A stretch of DNA of 64,000 nucleotides from SICV01 sp038045265 (lineage in GTDB: Archaea > Nanobdellota > Nanobdellia > Pacearchaeales > GW2011-AR1): positions 5,319 through 69,318 of the forward strand of contig JBBSYL010000014.1 of NCBI GenBank assembly GCA_038045265.1, written 5' to 3'. Position 1 is the first letter of the stretch. Each line of letters starts with the position of its first letter. Below, one piece after another: positions 24,584-32,097 of the stretch. Below the pieces are notes generated by a model. The model had not been told where the DNA came from, did not search any database, and was given only the letters and a program-made list of their open reading frames with translations. The position numbers and the translations under genes are program-made.

Positions 24584-26050
24584 TTAATACTGCTTTGCAA
24601 CATAAATAATTTCATGTGCTTTCTTCCCACATATCGCACAATTTCCGCTTACCTTCTCCTTCTCCAACTTTGTACCTCTAACCGTCGCTCCAATTATCTC
24701 TTTTTCTATCTTCATAGCACAATTCTCTCCGTCTTTATCAACAGAACAAAATGCACATCTAGCAATACTTCCGCTTTCAACTGCTTTCTTCATTTCATTA
24801 ATACTTTTCACATCCTTTATCCTTCCATCAAATAAGCTATCTGCTTGTTTTATCAAATTATTTGTAAATTCCTCAGAAACTTTTTCAAGATATTTACTTA
24901 AATCTTTTTCATTTATAATCTCTTTTTTATTTGTGTCCCTTCTAAATACTGTCAATTTCTTTCCTTCAATATCTTTCAAACCTATGTCTATTCTGACTGG
25001 AACACCTTTCATTTCCCAATAATTAAATTTCTCCCCAGCACTCTTTTCACTTTTATCAATCAAAGTTAAATAATTATTTTCAATCAGCCTATTTACATCT
25101 CCGCACTTTTTCAAAACTTTTTTATCATCCTGCACTGGAACAACTACAACTTGTACAGGTGCAATTCCCCAAGGGAATCTTAATCCTTTATCATCTCCAT
25201 GAACTATTACAACTGATGCAAATATCCTTGAAACTGCAGGTCCATAACAAGTTATCCAAACATATTTATCTTTTCCATCTTTATCTCTAAACTTAACATC
25301 GAACGCTTTAGAAAAATCTTGTTTCAATAAATGAGTAGATGGCTGTTGAACAACTTTTCCATCAGGATTTAATACATCGGCGGCAAAAGTCCTATGTGCT
25401 CCAGCAAACCTGTCCCATGATGGCCTCTCAAAAAAAATAAAAGGCAATCCAAAAACATCATGCATTACTTCTTTTGTAGTATCCATATCCTCATGCACCT
25501 GTTTCATTGCATTCTCTTCCGTTGCATGAGCACAATGCGCCTCTATCCAATGAAATTCTCTGCTTCTTAAAAATGGTCTTGTCGCCTTAGTTTCATATCT
25601 AAACACGTTCGCTCTTTGATACGTTTTAAATGGTAAATCTTTATAACTCCTTATCCATAAATTAAACATTTGATAAAATGCTGTTTCAGATGTAGGACGC
25701 AAAGCTAATCTTTCTTCAAAAACATCATCTCCAGCACCAGTCACCCAAAACACTTCTGGAGTAAACCCTTTTACATGACTCGCTTCTTTTTTCAAATTCC
25801 CTTCAGGGATAACTGTTGGATACCAGTAAGGATTATGGCCTTTCCTTCTTAATACTCTCTCAAGATAGTGATACATCTTTTCCATAGAAATTACACTCCA
25901 AGGCTGAAATACCAAAAAACCCTTGACATTATATCTTAAATCAGCAAGCTCGGCTTTTTGCACAATCTCACTATACCACTCAGAAAAATTCTCATTTTTC
26001 TTAACACTTAATCCTTTCAACTTACCAACATTATCTTTCTCGCCTTTCAT
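24584..26050 (-). CDS. proS: prolyl-tRNA synthetase, archaeal/eukaryotic type
   Basis: A 488-residue class IIa synthetase. Recognised pieces are the opening FSEWYSEIVQKAELADL, ERLALRPTSETAFY, motif 2 RYETKATRPFLRSREFHWIEAH, GAHRTFAADVLNPDGK, motif 3 region GLRFPWGIAPVQVV and the C-terminal zinc-binding domain (CAFC ... CAM ... CAICG) ending with a Tyr, all typical of the ThrRS-like ProRS of archaea. It charges tRNA-Pro with proline and lacks the bacterial editing insertion. Confidence 0.96.
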   Translation of the reverse strand: MKGEKDNVGKLKGLSVKKNENFSEWYSEIVQKAELADLRYNVKGFLVFQPWSVISMEKMYHYLERVLRRKGHNPYWYPTVIPEGNLKKEASHVKGFTPEVFWVTGAGDDVFEERLALRPTSETAFYQMFNLWIRSYKDLPFKTYQRANVFRYETKATRPFLRSREFHWIEAHCAHATEENAMKQVHEDMDTTKEVMHDVFGLPFIFFERPSWDRFAGAHRTFAADVLNPDGKVVQQPSTHLLKQDFSKAFDVKFRDKDGKDKYVWITCYGPAVSRIFASVVIVHGDDKGLRFPWGIAPVQVVVVPVQDDKKVLKKCGDVNRLIENNYLTLIDKSEKSAGEKFNYWEMKGVPVRIDIGLKDIEGKKLTVFRRDTNKKEIINEKDLSKYLEKVSEEFTNNLIKQADSLFDGRIKDVKSINEMKKAVESGSIARCAFCSVDKDGENCAMKIEKEIIGATVRGTKLEKEKVSGNCAICGKKAHEIIYVAKQY

Positions 26051-26088
26051 TCAACTACCTACTAAATGTAATTATTAAATCTTTTCAA

Positions 26089-26160
26089 TAGGCCCACGAG
26101 GAATTGAACCCCGATCCCAAGGTCCGAGGCCTTGTATTCTATCCATTGAACTATGGGCCT
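26089..26160 (-). tRNA. tRNA-Arg(TCG) with C at position 33
   Basis: On the minus strand a 72-nt cloverleaf folds: acceptor AGGCCCA/TGGGCCT with discriminator A, D arm GTTC/GAAT (one GT pair), anticodon stem CAAGG/CCTTG and T arm CGGGG/CCTCG. The seven-base anticodon loop is CCTCGGA, which places TCG at 34-36. Position 33 would be C instead of the nearly universal U. No intron, no encoded CCA. It starts 38 bp downstream of the proS start, reading the same way. Confidence 0.85.
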
Positions 26161-26205
26161 ACAACTAAACAAAAAACAATACTAATAAAACTATTGATTT
26201 AGGCA

Positions 26206-27045
26206 TTAATTCCCAAGCAAAATAGCTGTAATTACGCATATTACAATAATTATTGCGGAGATTACCTGCCTTGCGCTTGGCTTTTCTTTCAAAAATATTA
26301 CTGCAAATAAAAATATGAGTACCGCAGATAAACTGAATAATAGCGTACTGTAAACAACCCCTATTACCTCATAACTTTTATATAAAATAGCTCTATAAAC
26401 CACCCAGATCAGCCCGATAAGAAGTATTATCCAGCTTGTTTTTCCATCTAAGTCCTTAAATTTTGGCCTATAAATCAAAGCCACAATAACAAAAATGCTC
26501 AAACATCTTATGAAATAAAAAGTAAAAGGAGAATAATACTGCAATAAGGGCTTAGAAAGGTTCAATTCTATTGCAAAAAATAGACTTCCAAGTAAAACAG
26601 CAAGCATATATTTATTCCATGTAAAATGATTTTTCTTAATATGCGCAATTACTAAAGTTAATGAGGCAACAACTGCAAGCCCCACAATAATCCAATTTCT
26701 CTCATCAGCATAAAAAGAGAAAGCCAAAAGAACGGTAAATAAAGGTTGCATAAGCCATATAGGTTCAAACTCGCTTATAGTTTCCCTTTTCAAAGAATAA
26801 AATATGCACAAATTTGCAAGCATCGCAAAAAACACGACAAAAACAAATCTAATTATATTTTCAGCATCTCTCGCCCCATCATATACTCCCCATGTAAAAT
26901 AAACAAAAAACAAAGAGACTATCACAATCGCAAGAAATTCATAAGTTGTATATGCCCCATAATGCAAATTCTTTTTTCTTAAGGCATATTTCTCAAGATT
27001 CATTCCAGTAGCTTCAAGAAAGGAACCAATTATTGGAAGATACAT
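26206..27045 (-). CDS. EamA/DMT-family transporter (second)
   Basis: A 279-residue integral membrane protein with about ten helices in two EamA-type repeats. The first helix carries LPIIGSFLEATGMNLEKYA; the end reads LLFSLSAVLIFLFAVIFLKEKPSARQVISAIIIV in pieces, typical of the second repeat. Weaker match than the transporter at 13889. It lies one base downstream of the gatB stop codon side on the same strand, so it may be expressed with gatB. Confidence 0.7.
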   Translation of the reverse strand: MYLPIIGSFLEATGMNLEKYALRKKNLHYGAYTTYEFLAIVIVSLFFVYFTWGVYDGARDAENIIRFVFVVFFAMLANLCIFYSLKRETISEFEPIWLMQPLFTVLLAFSFYADERNWIIVGLAVVASLTLVIAHIKKNHFTWNKYMLAVLLGSLFFAIELNLSKPLLQYYSPFTFYFIRCLSIFVIVALIYRPKFKDLDGKTSWIILLIGLIWVVYRAILYKSYEVIGVVYSTLLFSLSAVLIFLFAVIFLKEKPSARQVISAIIIVICVITAILLGN

Positions 27046-27046
27046 A

Positions 27047-28438
27047 TCATTTCCTCAATACCTTTTCCAAAATTTTTCTAGATAGAGTATAATCTGCCCT
27101 CTTTTGCGTTTCCCTCATAACTTGCCCCATCAGAAAGTTAAACGCGTTTTGCTCACCCCTATTATAGTCTTCAACAGCCTTAATATTTTTCTTAACAACT
27201 CCATTTATTATCTTCTCCAACTGTTCCGCATCTGTTATTTTCTCAACATCATCTGCTTTGGGCATATAGCTTTTTGGATGCCAACTGTTCAATATCTCTT
27301 TTCCTTTAAGAGGAGTTATCTTTCCTTTATGGACTAAACTTAATAATTCCGCAAAATGTTCAACTTCTATTTTAACCTCGTGCAATTTCTTCTTATTATA
27401 GTTCAAGAACCTCATTAGTTCAATAGTAATCCAGTGTAATGCTTCTGCAGGATTAACTTTTTCAACAACTTTTTCAAAAAATTCAACAATGTCTATATTC
27501 TTAGCAAGAACTTCAGCATTTTTCTTATCAATCTTATGCTTTTTAATTAACTTTTCCAGTTTAACATCTGGACTTTCAGGCATACTTTTCTTCAATTCAT
27601 CAATAAACTTCTTATCTATCATAATATTTAATAAATCAGGGTCTGAAATAAATCTATAATCTTCTGCATCTTCTTTACTTCTCATTAGAATGGTTTTTCC
27701 TTTAGCATCATCCCACCTTCTCGTCTCTTTCTTCTTTCCCCCTTCTTCTGCTTGTCTTTCCAATTCATATTCTATTGCTTTTCCAACATTTTCAATACTA
27801 TTCAAATTCTTTATCTCAACCCTTTCAGTTTTCTTAGGAATACTTACATTCGTATCCACTTTTATTCCGGCGTTTGAATCAACAGCTTTCAAATATGACA
27901 ATGCGTGCACCAATTTCCAAAGCCAATCCATTACCTCTTCAGCCGTTGAAAAATCAGGAGCAGTAACTATTTCCACAAGAGGTAATCCGCTTCTATTATA
28001 ATCTACTTCCCCAGTTTCAGGATTCCATGAAGCAGGGTCTTCTTCGAGATGCATACTGCTTATTTTTATCCCCATAAATTTTCCATTTTCTCCAACAGGA
28101 ACAGCATTTGCTCCAGAAAGAGTATTTTGATATCCCTTAGGCAAATCTGGCCAATTGTAATGCTTTCTTTTCCAAACAAGTTCATTATTTATTTTGCATC
28201 CCAACATCAAACCAATTCTAACTGCCTGTTTCAATGCAGTTTCATTAGGCAACATCGGCTTTGCTCCTGGTTGTCCCGTACATATAGGACAAATGTTAAT
28301 ATTACTTTTCAACCCTTTTTCTCTGCTCGCCTTACATCTACAAAATAATTTCTCCTTCGTAACTAGGTATGTATGTATTTCAAGTCCAATCATCCCATTT
28401 AATTCTAATTGCTTATTTTCCATAGATTGTTTAACCAT
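27047..28438 (-). CDS. gatB: Asp-tRNA(Asn)/Glu-tRNA(Gln) amidotransferase subunit B
   Basis: GatB phosphorylates the misacylated Asp- or Glu-tRNA and transfers ammonia from GatA. The 463-residue protein has GMIGLEIHTYLVTKEKLFCRC, ICPICTGQPGAKPMLN-like ICPICTGQPGAKPMLP, MHLEEDPASWNPETGEVDYNRSG in pieces, LPLVEIVTAPDF and the YqeY-like tail. The Cys-containing zinc knuckle (CRC...CPIC) is present. A box A 23 bp upstream supports ATG 28438; ATG 28423 is an alternative. Confidence 0.95.
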   Translation of the reverse strand: MVKQSMENKQLELNGMIGLEIHTYLVTKEKLFCRCKASREKGLKSNINICPICTGQPGAKPMLPNETALKQAVRIGLMLGCKINNELVWKRKHYNWPDLPKGYQNTLSGANAVPVGENGKFMGIKISSMHLEEDPASWNPETGEVDYNRSGLPLVEIVTAPDFSTAEEVMDWLWKLVHALSYLKAVDSNAGIKVDTNVSIPKKTERVEIKNLNSIENVGKAIEYELERQAEEGGKKKETRRWDDAKGKTILMRSKEDAEDYRFISDPDLLNIMIDKKFIDELKKSMPESPDVKLEKLIKKHKIDKKNAEVLAKNIDIVEFFEKVVEKVNPAEALHWITIELMRFLNYNKKKLHEVKIEVEHFAELLSLVHKGKITPLKGKEILNSWHPKSYMPKADDVEKITDAEQLEKIINGVVKKNIKAVEDYNRGEQNAFNFLMGQVMRETQKRADYTLSRKILEKVLRK

Positions 28439-28457
28439 ATCTTTTATCAGAAATCAA

Positions 28458-28465
28458 TATATAAA
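28458..28465 (-). promoter_or_regulatory. Box A of gatB
   Basis: TTTATATA on the minus strand, centred about 24 bp before ATG 28438, lies at the very end of the upstream histone-fold gene. gatB therefore has its own promoter even though it follows the toxin-antitoxin-like operon closely. Confidence 0.5.
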
Positions 28466-28467
28466 AA

Positions 28468-28746
28468 CTATTCTACCACATCCTCTTCCTTGATAATTTT
28501 TCTTCCAGAATATAAAGCATTTCTTGAAGCCTTTTCTAATATACTTAAAACATTCTTTTCAATAGCATTATTTATTTTTTTTATAGCTAAATCTCCAATT
28601 TTATTGTTAAATTTATTTAATGCTAACTTTTTAATTTCTTTTTTAGAGAACTTTGAATAACTATATTTCTCAGTGTCTTCCTTCAAAGTTCTCTTAGAGA
28701 TTTTGAAAGGTTTTTTCAATTTTTCAAAATTCTCTTTATTTATCAT
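28468..28746 (-). CDS. histone-fold protein in a HEPN/MNT operon
   Basis: A 92-residue basic protein. Residues about 30-92 fit a single histone fold: helix 1 FSKKEIKKLALNKF, a long helix 2 including AIKKINNAIEKNVLSILEKASRNAL, then SGRKIIKEEDVVE, which matches the archaeal-histone signature aGRKTvkaeDv. The N-terminal 30 residues are a basic extension. Its ATG overlaps the stop of the nucleotidyltransferase by four bases (ATGA), so it is translationally coupled to it and, through it, to the HEPN gene. Linkage of a histone fold to such a module is unusual. Confidence 0.7.
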   Translation of the reverse strand: MINKENFEKLKKPFKISKRTLKEDTEKYSYSKFSKKEIKKLALNKFNNKIGDLAIKKINNAIEKNVLSILEKASRNALYSGRKIIKEEDVVE

Positions 28747-29321
28747 ATTCTTGAAATTAAAATATTTTTTTTAGTATAATTAATGCACCATTTTATCATA
28801 AATTCTTCAAAAATGATGCTATTTTCAATTGGAACAATTATAGCTCCCTTACCTAGTGGCTTGGCGTTAGTATTTTTTATTATCCCAGCCATCTTGTTCC
28901 TTCCGATAAGAGAATAAGTAAAACTGGTTTTCTTTGAATGATTAAGATTTTTTAATGTATAACTGAATAAAGAAAAACTTTCAAAACCTAACCTTTTAGA
29001 TAAGCTTATTTTGTGAATTAAACTCTGTCCTTCAATTATTATTCCTTGTCTGGCAAAAAAAGAAGCATCAAATAAGTCAGAAATATTAATAGACTCTATA
29101 TGCACCTTCTTTACTTTAATTTTTAAAATATTTTTAAATTCATGTGATAATTGCATCCTCTTCTCTAAGCTCTCATTATTAAATATTAAAGCAATATCTG
29201 TATCTTCTGGTTCAATTTTTCCTTTCACACCTGAACCGAAAATAACTATATCGAAAACATTATGCTTCTTAGCAAATGCTTTAGATTTTAATATTAAGAA
29301 GTCCAAATAATTCTCTGGCAT
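28743..29321 (-). CDS. MNT-type nucleotidyltransferase
   Basis: A 192-residue protein with the minimal nucleotidyltransferase motif VIFGSGVKGKIEPEDTDIALIF (GS ... DxD) near residues 26-47, then an alpha/beta remainder. Such enzymes pair with HEPN proteins and modify them or tRNA by adding nucleotides, acting as the antitoxin in the best studied cases. It overlaps the end of the HEPN gene by 41 bases and the start of the histone-fold gene by four. Confidence 0.8.
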   Translation of the reverse strand: MPENYLDFLILKSKAFAKKHNVFDIVIFGSGVKGKIEPEDTDIALIFNNESLEKRMQLSHEFKNILKIKVKKVHIESINISDLFDASFFARQGIIIEGQSLIHKISLSKRLGFESFSLFSYTLKNLNHSKKTSFTYSLIGRNKMAGIIKNTNAKPLGKGAIIVPIENSIIFEEFMIKWCINYTKKNILISRI

Positions 29322-29628
29322 CTTTTTTAAGCACCTCGCAAGCTTCTTTAGTTAATCTTTCTCTGTAACTTTTTTGATAAAATTCGAAATCACTATCAAT
29401 TTTTTTGTATAAATCTGGATAATCTCTTTCTAATATTCTAAATCTATCTGTATGACTTCTCGGAATAACACCTTTTTTCAAGTAAATATAATAATCAAGC
29501 AAACTAGCAAAACTTTTGAAATATAAAGTTCCAGAAGTATTGTAGTTTTCTTTCTTCTCGGCTTCTAAAGCTCCTTCATAGTATTCTTTCGCATTCTCTA
29601 AAAGTATATCTTCCTCATTCTTATCCAT
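29281..29628 (-). CDS. HEPN-domain protein
   Basis: A 115-residue helical protein starting at ATG 29628. Helical pattern LLENAKEYYEGALEAEKKENY ... GTLYFKSFASLLDYYIYL ... IPRSHTDRFRIL ... YQKSYRERLTKEAC matches archaeal HEPN domains that accompany MNT genes. The classical RxxxxxH nuclease motif is not evident, so catalytic activity is uncertain. An upstream TTG (29643) could add five residues, but the box A at 29650-29659 places the transcript start at the ATG. Confidence 0.7.
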   Translation of the reverse strand: MDKNEEDILLENAKEYYEGALEAEKKENYNTSGTLYFKSFASLLDYYIYLKKGVIPRSHTDRFRILERDYPDLYKKIDSDFEFYQKSYRERLTKEACEVLKKDARELFGLLNIKI

Positions 29629-29631
29629 TAT

Positions 29632-29707
29632 ATAATATAACAATTAATGCATATTTAAGCTTTTCTGTTATATAACATTTACAGTTATATTATATAACTA
29701 TTAATGC
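29632..29707. promoter_or_regulatory. HEPN/MNT/histone promoter with 19-bp direct repeats
   Basis: Box A CTTAAATATG (minus strand, 29650-29659) lies 27 bp before ATG 29628. Two 19-bp direct repeats, ATAATATAACAATTAATGC (29632-29650) and ATTATATAACTATTAATGC (29689-29707), differ at two positions. One covers the transcription start and the other lies upstream of the box A. They are candidate operators for a regulator made by this operon. Confidence 0.55.
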
Positions 29708-29778
29708 AAATTACTTACTTTATGTTATAATATATAATCTGTCCAAATTTGCCTAAATATACCTCAATAAAAATCTGC

Positions 29779-30669
29779 TTATGAAAAAGAATATTCAATG
29801 ACTACTCTTCCGTCTGCTCCATTACCGCTAGTATCTCCTCTTGCTCCAGTACTTCCCCCCATAGAATAAATAGTTCCTTTCTTTCCGCACTCAGTTGGAC
29901 ATATTGAACCAGCTGATCCAGTTATTTCAGTACCTCCAGCTACTCCAGGCACCCCATCGACAGTATCTCCCGCCACAGCCCCATTTACACTTGTTGAAGT
30001 TCCTCCTGTACCTCCAACTAAATTAATATCTCCTCCACTACCCATTCCTCCTTGAGCGGCTACGCCTGTTGCTTGGTTATTACCTCCAAAACCTCCAGTA
30101 GCTTTAAATGAAGTCGAACCAAACCAACTCATTCCACCATCAATTCCGTAAACGGGATTTGCTCCATAATTTCCAGCAACTCCTCCCGCACCAACTATAA
30201 AATCATAAGTTGTTCCAACAGAAACAGGGGTGATAACTTTCTCAGCATATCCTCCAGAACCCCCTCCATGAGATGCTCCTCCAGCAAATGCGCTATAACT
30301 TCCAGATGCCCCGCCACCGGCTCCCCAAACTTTGACTCTTATTTTACTTACTCCAGCAGGAACTTTCCACTGATAAGTTCCAGCAACATCATAGACCAAT
30401 TGATTTGTAAAAGCCTGGGCGGTTGTCCCACTTTCTGCGCCAGTACTGCTTGTAATTATCTTTCCAGTAGATATCGCAGTACTCAAATTAGTAACTGTAC
30501 CATCTGGCAAAGTTATCTCAACTTCATCAGCAGAATGTCCGAACACGGCAGGAATTCCTCCTTGTTGGTTAGCATTATACGCCACTCCGATACCTATAAC
30601 GCTTAATATCAAAAGCACAGAAACAGCAGTAAAAAAATACCTCTTCCTAACATTCACCTCAATCTTCAT
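29779..30669 (-). CDS. surface protein: FGHSADE stalk plus glycine-rich domain
   Basis: A 296-residue secreted protein. Residues 10-30 form the signal/anchor helix; VFGHSADEVEITLPDGTVTN follows and is shared with the proteins at 22338-24552. From about residue 95 comes a glycine-rich beta domain beginning YQWKVPAGVSKIRVKVWGAGGG and ending GADGRVVIEYS, the pattern of bacterial Gly-rich (Gly_rich_2-type) surface domains. It shows that the stalk module is combined with different outer domains. Two cysteines (CPTEC) lie near the end. Confidence 0.7.
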   Translation of the reverse strand: MKIEVNVRKRYFFTAVSVLLILSVIGIGVAYNANQQGGIPAVFGHSADEVEITLPDGTVTNLSTAISTGKIITSSTGAESGTTAQAFTNQLVYDVAGTYQWKVPAGVSKIRVKVWGAGGGASGSYSAFAGGASHGGGSGGYAEKVITPVSVGTTYDFIVGAGGVAGNYGANPVYGIDGGMSWFGSTSFKATGGFGGNNQATGVAAQGGMGSGGDINLVGGTGGTSTSVNGAVAGDTVDGVPGVAGGTEITGSAGSICPTECGKKGTIYSMGGSTGARGDTSGNGADGRVVIEYSFS

Positions 30670-30860
30670 GCTTTACTAAGAAAAAAGAACTATTTAAATA
30701 TTGTTTAGCGAATGCCTACAACAAGTTAGAGTATCATAAAAATAAAACAAATTATTAAATCCTACAACAACCTAGCTTCATCATACATGAGATAATTATT
30801 TCTTCTTTTTATTTAAAACTAATTTATTTTTATATTTCGCTCTCATTTTATAATAAATTC

Positions 30861-31175
30861 TCAATCTTCCAAGTCAAAGTGTATTTCCCCACCTATCTTC
30901 GCAAATAGATTATAAAATACTGCAAACAATGCTCCTACAACTAATCCAAATATAACAGAAAGAATAAAAATTGCTCCAGCTCCAGCAAGTGCTAAATTAG
31001 TTCCGCTCAAGCCAGTTGTTTCTCCCCAGCTAAATGAAACTTCTGGAGCATTAAAAATATAAAAGAAAGCAATTATTCCTAAAATCAATCCAAGTAAAAT
31101 ACCAAAATAAATCCCCAGAACACTTAACTTTCCAATATGAAACTTTCTCACTATTATTGGTTCAACTTCACCCAT
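30861..31175 (-). CDS. two-helix membrane protein (DUF3566-like)
   Basis: A 104-residue protein from ATG 31175. It opens with a beta-like segment EPIIVRKFHIGKLSVLG leading into membrane helix 1 (about 20-42), an exterior loop with NAPEVSFSWGET, helix 2 (about 64-90) and a terminal KIGGEIHFDLED. The arrangement resembles small DUF3566-type membrane proteins of unknown function. A TTG at 31187 gives four extra residues. The promoter lies upstream of a short ORF whose start duplicates this one. Confidence 0.55.
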   Translation of the reverse strand: MGEVEPIIVRKFHIGKLSVLGIYFGILLGLILGIIAFFYIFNAPEVSFSWGETTGLSGTNLALAGAGAIFILSVIFGLVVGALFAVFYNLFAKIGGEIHFDLED

Positions 31176-31239
31176 TTTTGCTCCCAAGCAAAAATTCTCG
31201 CTTTGCTAAACTTTCACAAAGTTTATCAACTTCACCCAT
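31168..31239 (-). CDS. leader peptide ORF (23 residues) overlapping the next start
   Basis: ATG 31239 opens a 23-residue ORF, MGEVDKLCESLAKREFLLGS..., ending in TGA at 31168-31170. The stop lies inside the second to fourth codons of the membrane protein that starts at 31175. Both ORFs begin with the same 14 bases, ATGGGTGAAGTTGA. The box A TTTATAAA at 31261-31268 is centred 25 bp before ATG 31239, so the leaderless transcript would start with this small ORF. It may control translation of the membrane protein or be a duplicated start. Confidence 0.4.
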   Translation of the reverse strand: MGEVDKLCESLAKREFLLGSKNG

Positions 31240-31260
31240 TTAATATTCAATAAAAACAAC

Positions 31261-31268
31261 TTTATAAA
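31261..31268 (-). promoter_or_regulatory. Box A upstream of the leader ORF
   Basis: TTTATAAA centred 25 bp before ATG 31239, not before ATG 31175. Confidence 0.5.
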
Positions 31269-31289
31269 TTCTATCTTTAAATAAAATTC

Positions 31290-31628
31290 CTACTTTACTT
31301 CTTCCCTAACTCTTCTAACTATATTCATCAATCCTCTTACTCTTAATCTATCAACAGGAAGTTTTGTATTACTGCCTTGTTTGAAATAACTTCCAACAAT
31401 TGCTCCATCTGCAACTCTAAGTTGTTCATAAACATTTGATTCATTCACTCCTGCCCCAACAAATAAAGGAAATTCACCTAGATATGTTCTAAACTCTCTT
31501 AATTTAGAAATTGGAGTTTCAACCCCTGTCCCTTCCCCAGTTGTTACAATAACATCACATCTCGGCTTTGCTTCCAGAATCATCCACATAACTAATGCCT
31601 GGCTGTGTTCCTGTATAAGCATTTCCAT
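31290..31628 (-). pseudogene. BtpA-family C-terminal fragment
   Basis: From about residue 20 this frame reads AKPRCDVIVTTGEGTGVETP, then FPLFVGAGVNESNVYEQL, VADGAIVGSYFKQG and PVDRLRVRGLMNIVRRV. This matches the last third of BtpA-family TIM-barrel proteins (VIVTGxxTG, VGSGVTxxNV, ADGxIVGTxFK, NPVD). Normal members have about 260 residues. The remaining N-terminal two thirds are absent; upstream of residue 20 the frame overlaps a different, secreted gene. It is best read as a truncated remnant. Confidence 0.65.
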
Positions 31629-31866
31629 TATTCACATTCTTAACATCATTCACATTTCCCTCAAAATTATAATATGAAATCAGCTCGTTATACAAAGCAT
31701 TTCCAGAATCAAATACAGTTCCAGCTGGACTTAACTGCACTTCTTTTTCTCCCCTAAAAACTTTCTTAAACCAATCACCAATATCACCAAATGAAAACGC
31801 AGAAACAGAAGAAATAGACAACATTACTACTAAAAATAATACTATATAAACCGCCCCTTTTCTCAT
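31555..31866 (-). pseudogene. truncated secreted protein, LamG-like start
   Basis: A 103-residue ORF with a clear signal peptide (VYIVLFLVVMLSISSVSA) and a stretch LISYYNFEGNVNDVKNVNNGNAYTG that resembles the start of a LamG/concanavalin-like domain. The frame stops soon after, where the BtpA-like reading frame begins. A complete LamG domain needs about 150 more residues, so the gene seems cut short by a deletion or misjoin. Confidence 0.5.
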
Positions 31867-32000
31867 CGATAAAACAGCAAATTTACGTTTAAATAGTTAA
31901 TTATAATTTTAGAATATTATATTTTATTATTAATTATCTTAATACGCTCTCAATATTAATATTGCTATTTTTCTTAATAGATATATAGAGGTATAATTAA

Positions 32001-32075
32001 TACCATCTTTATGATATTTAACACATAATATTCTATTATAATACCATTATTATGGTAAAATAGAAAGATATAAAA
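32001..32075 (+). promoter_or_regulatory. HEPN/MNT (second) promoter with twin palindromes
   Basis: Box A ATATAAAA (32068-32075) lies 26 bp before ATG 32098. Upstream are two similar 16-bp palindromes: TACCATCTTTATGATA (32001-32016) and TACCATTATTATGGTA (32042-32057), 41 bp apart, about four helical turns, so on one face of the DNA. The second has perfect 6-bp arms. They look like dimer binding sites for an autoregulator. Confidence 0.55.
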
Positions 32076-32097
32076 ACTCTAATAATCTAAGAAACGT

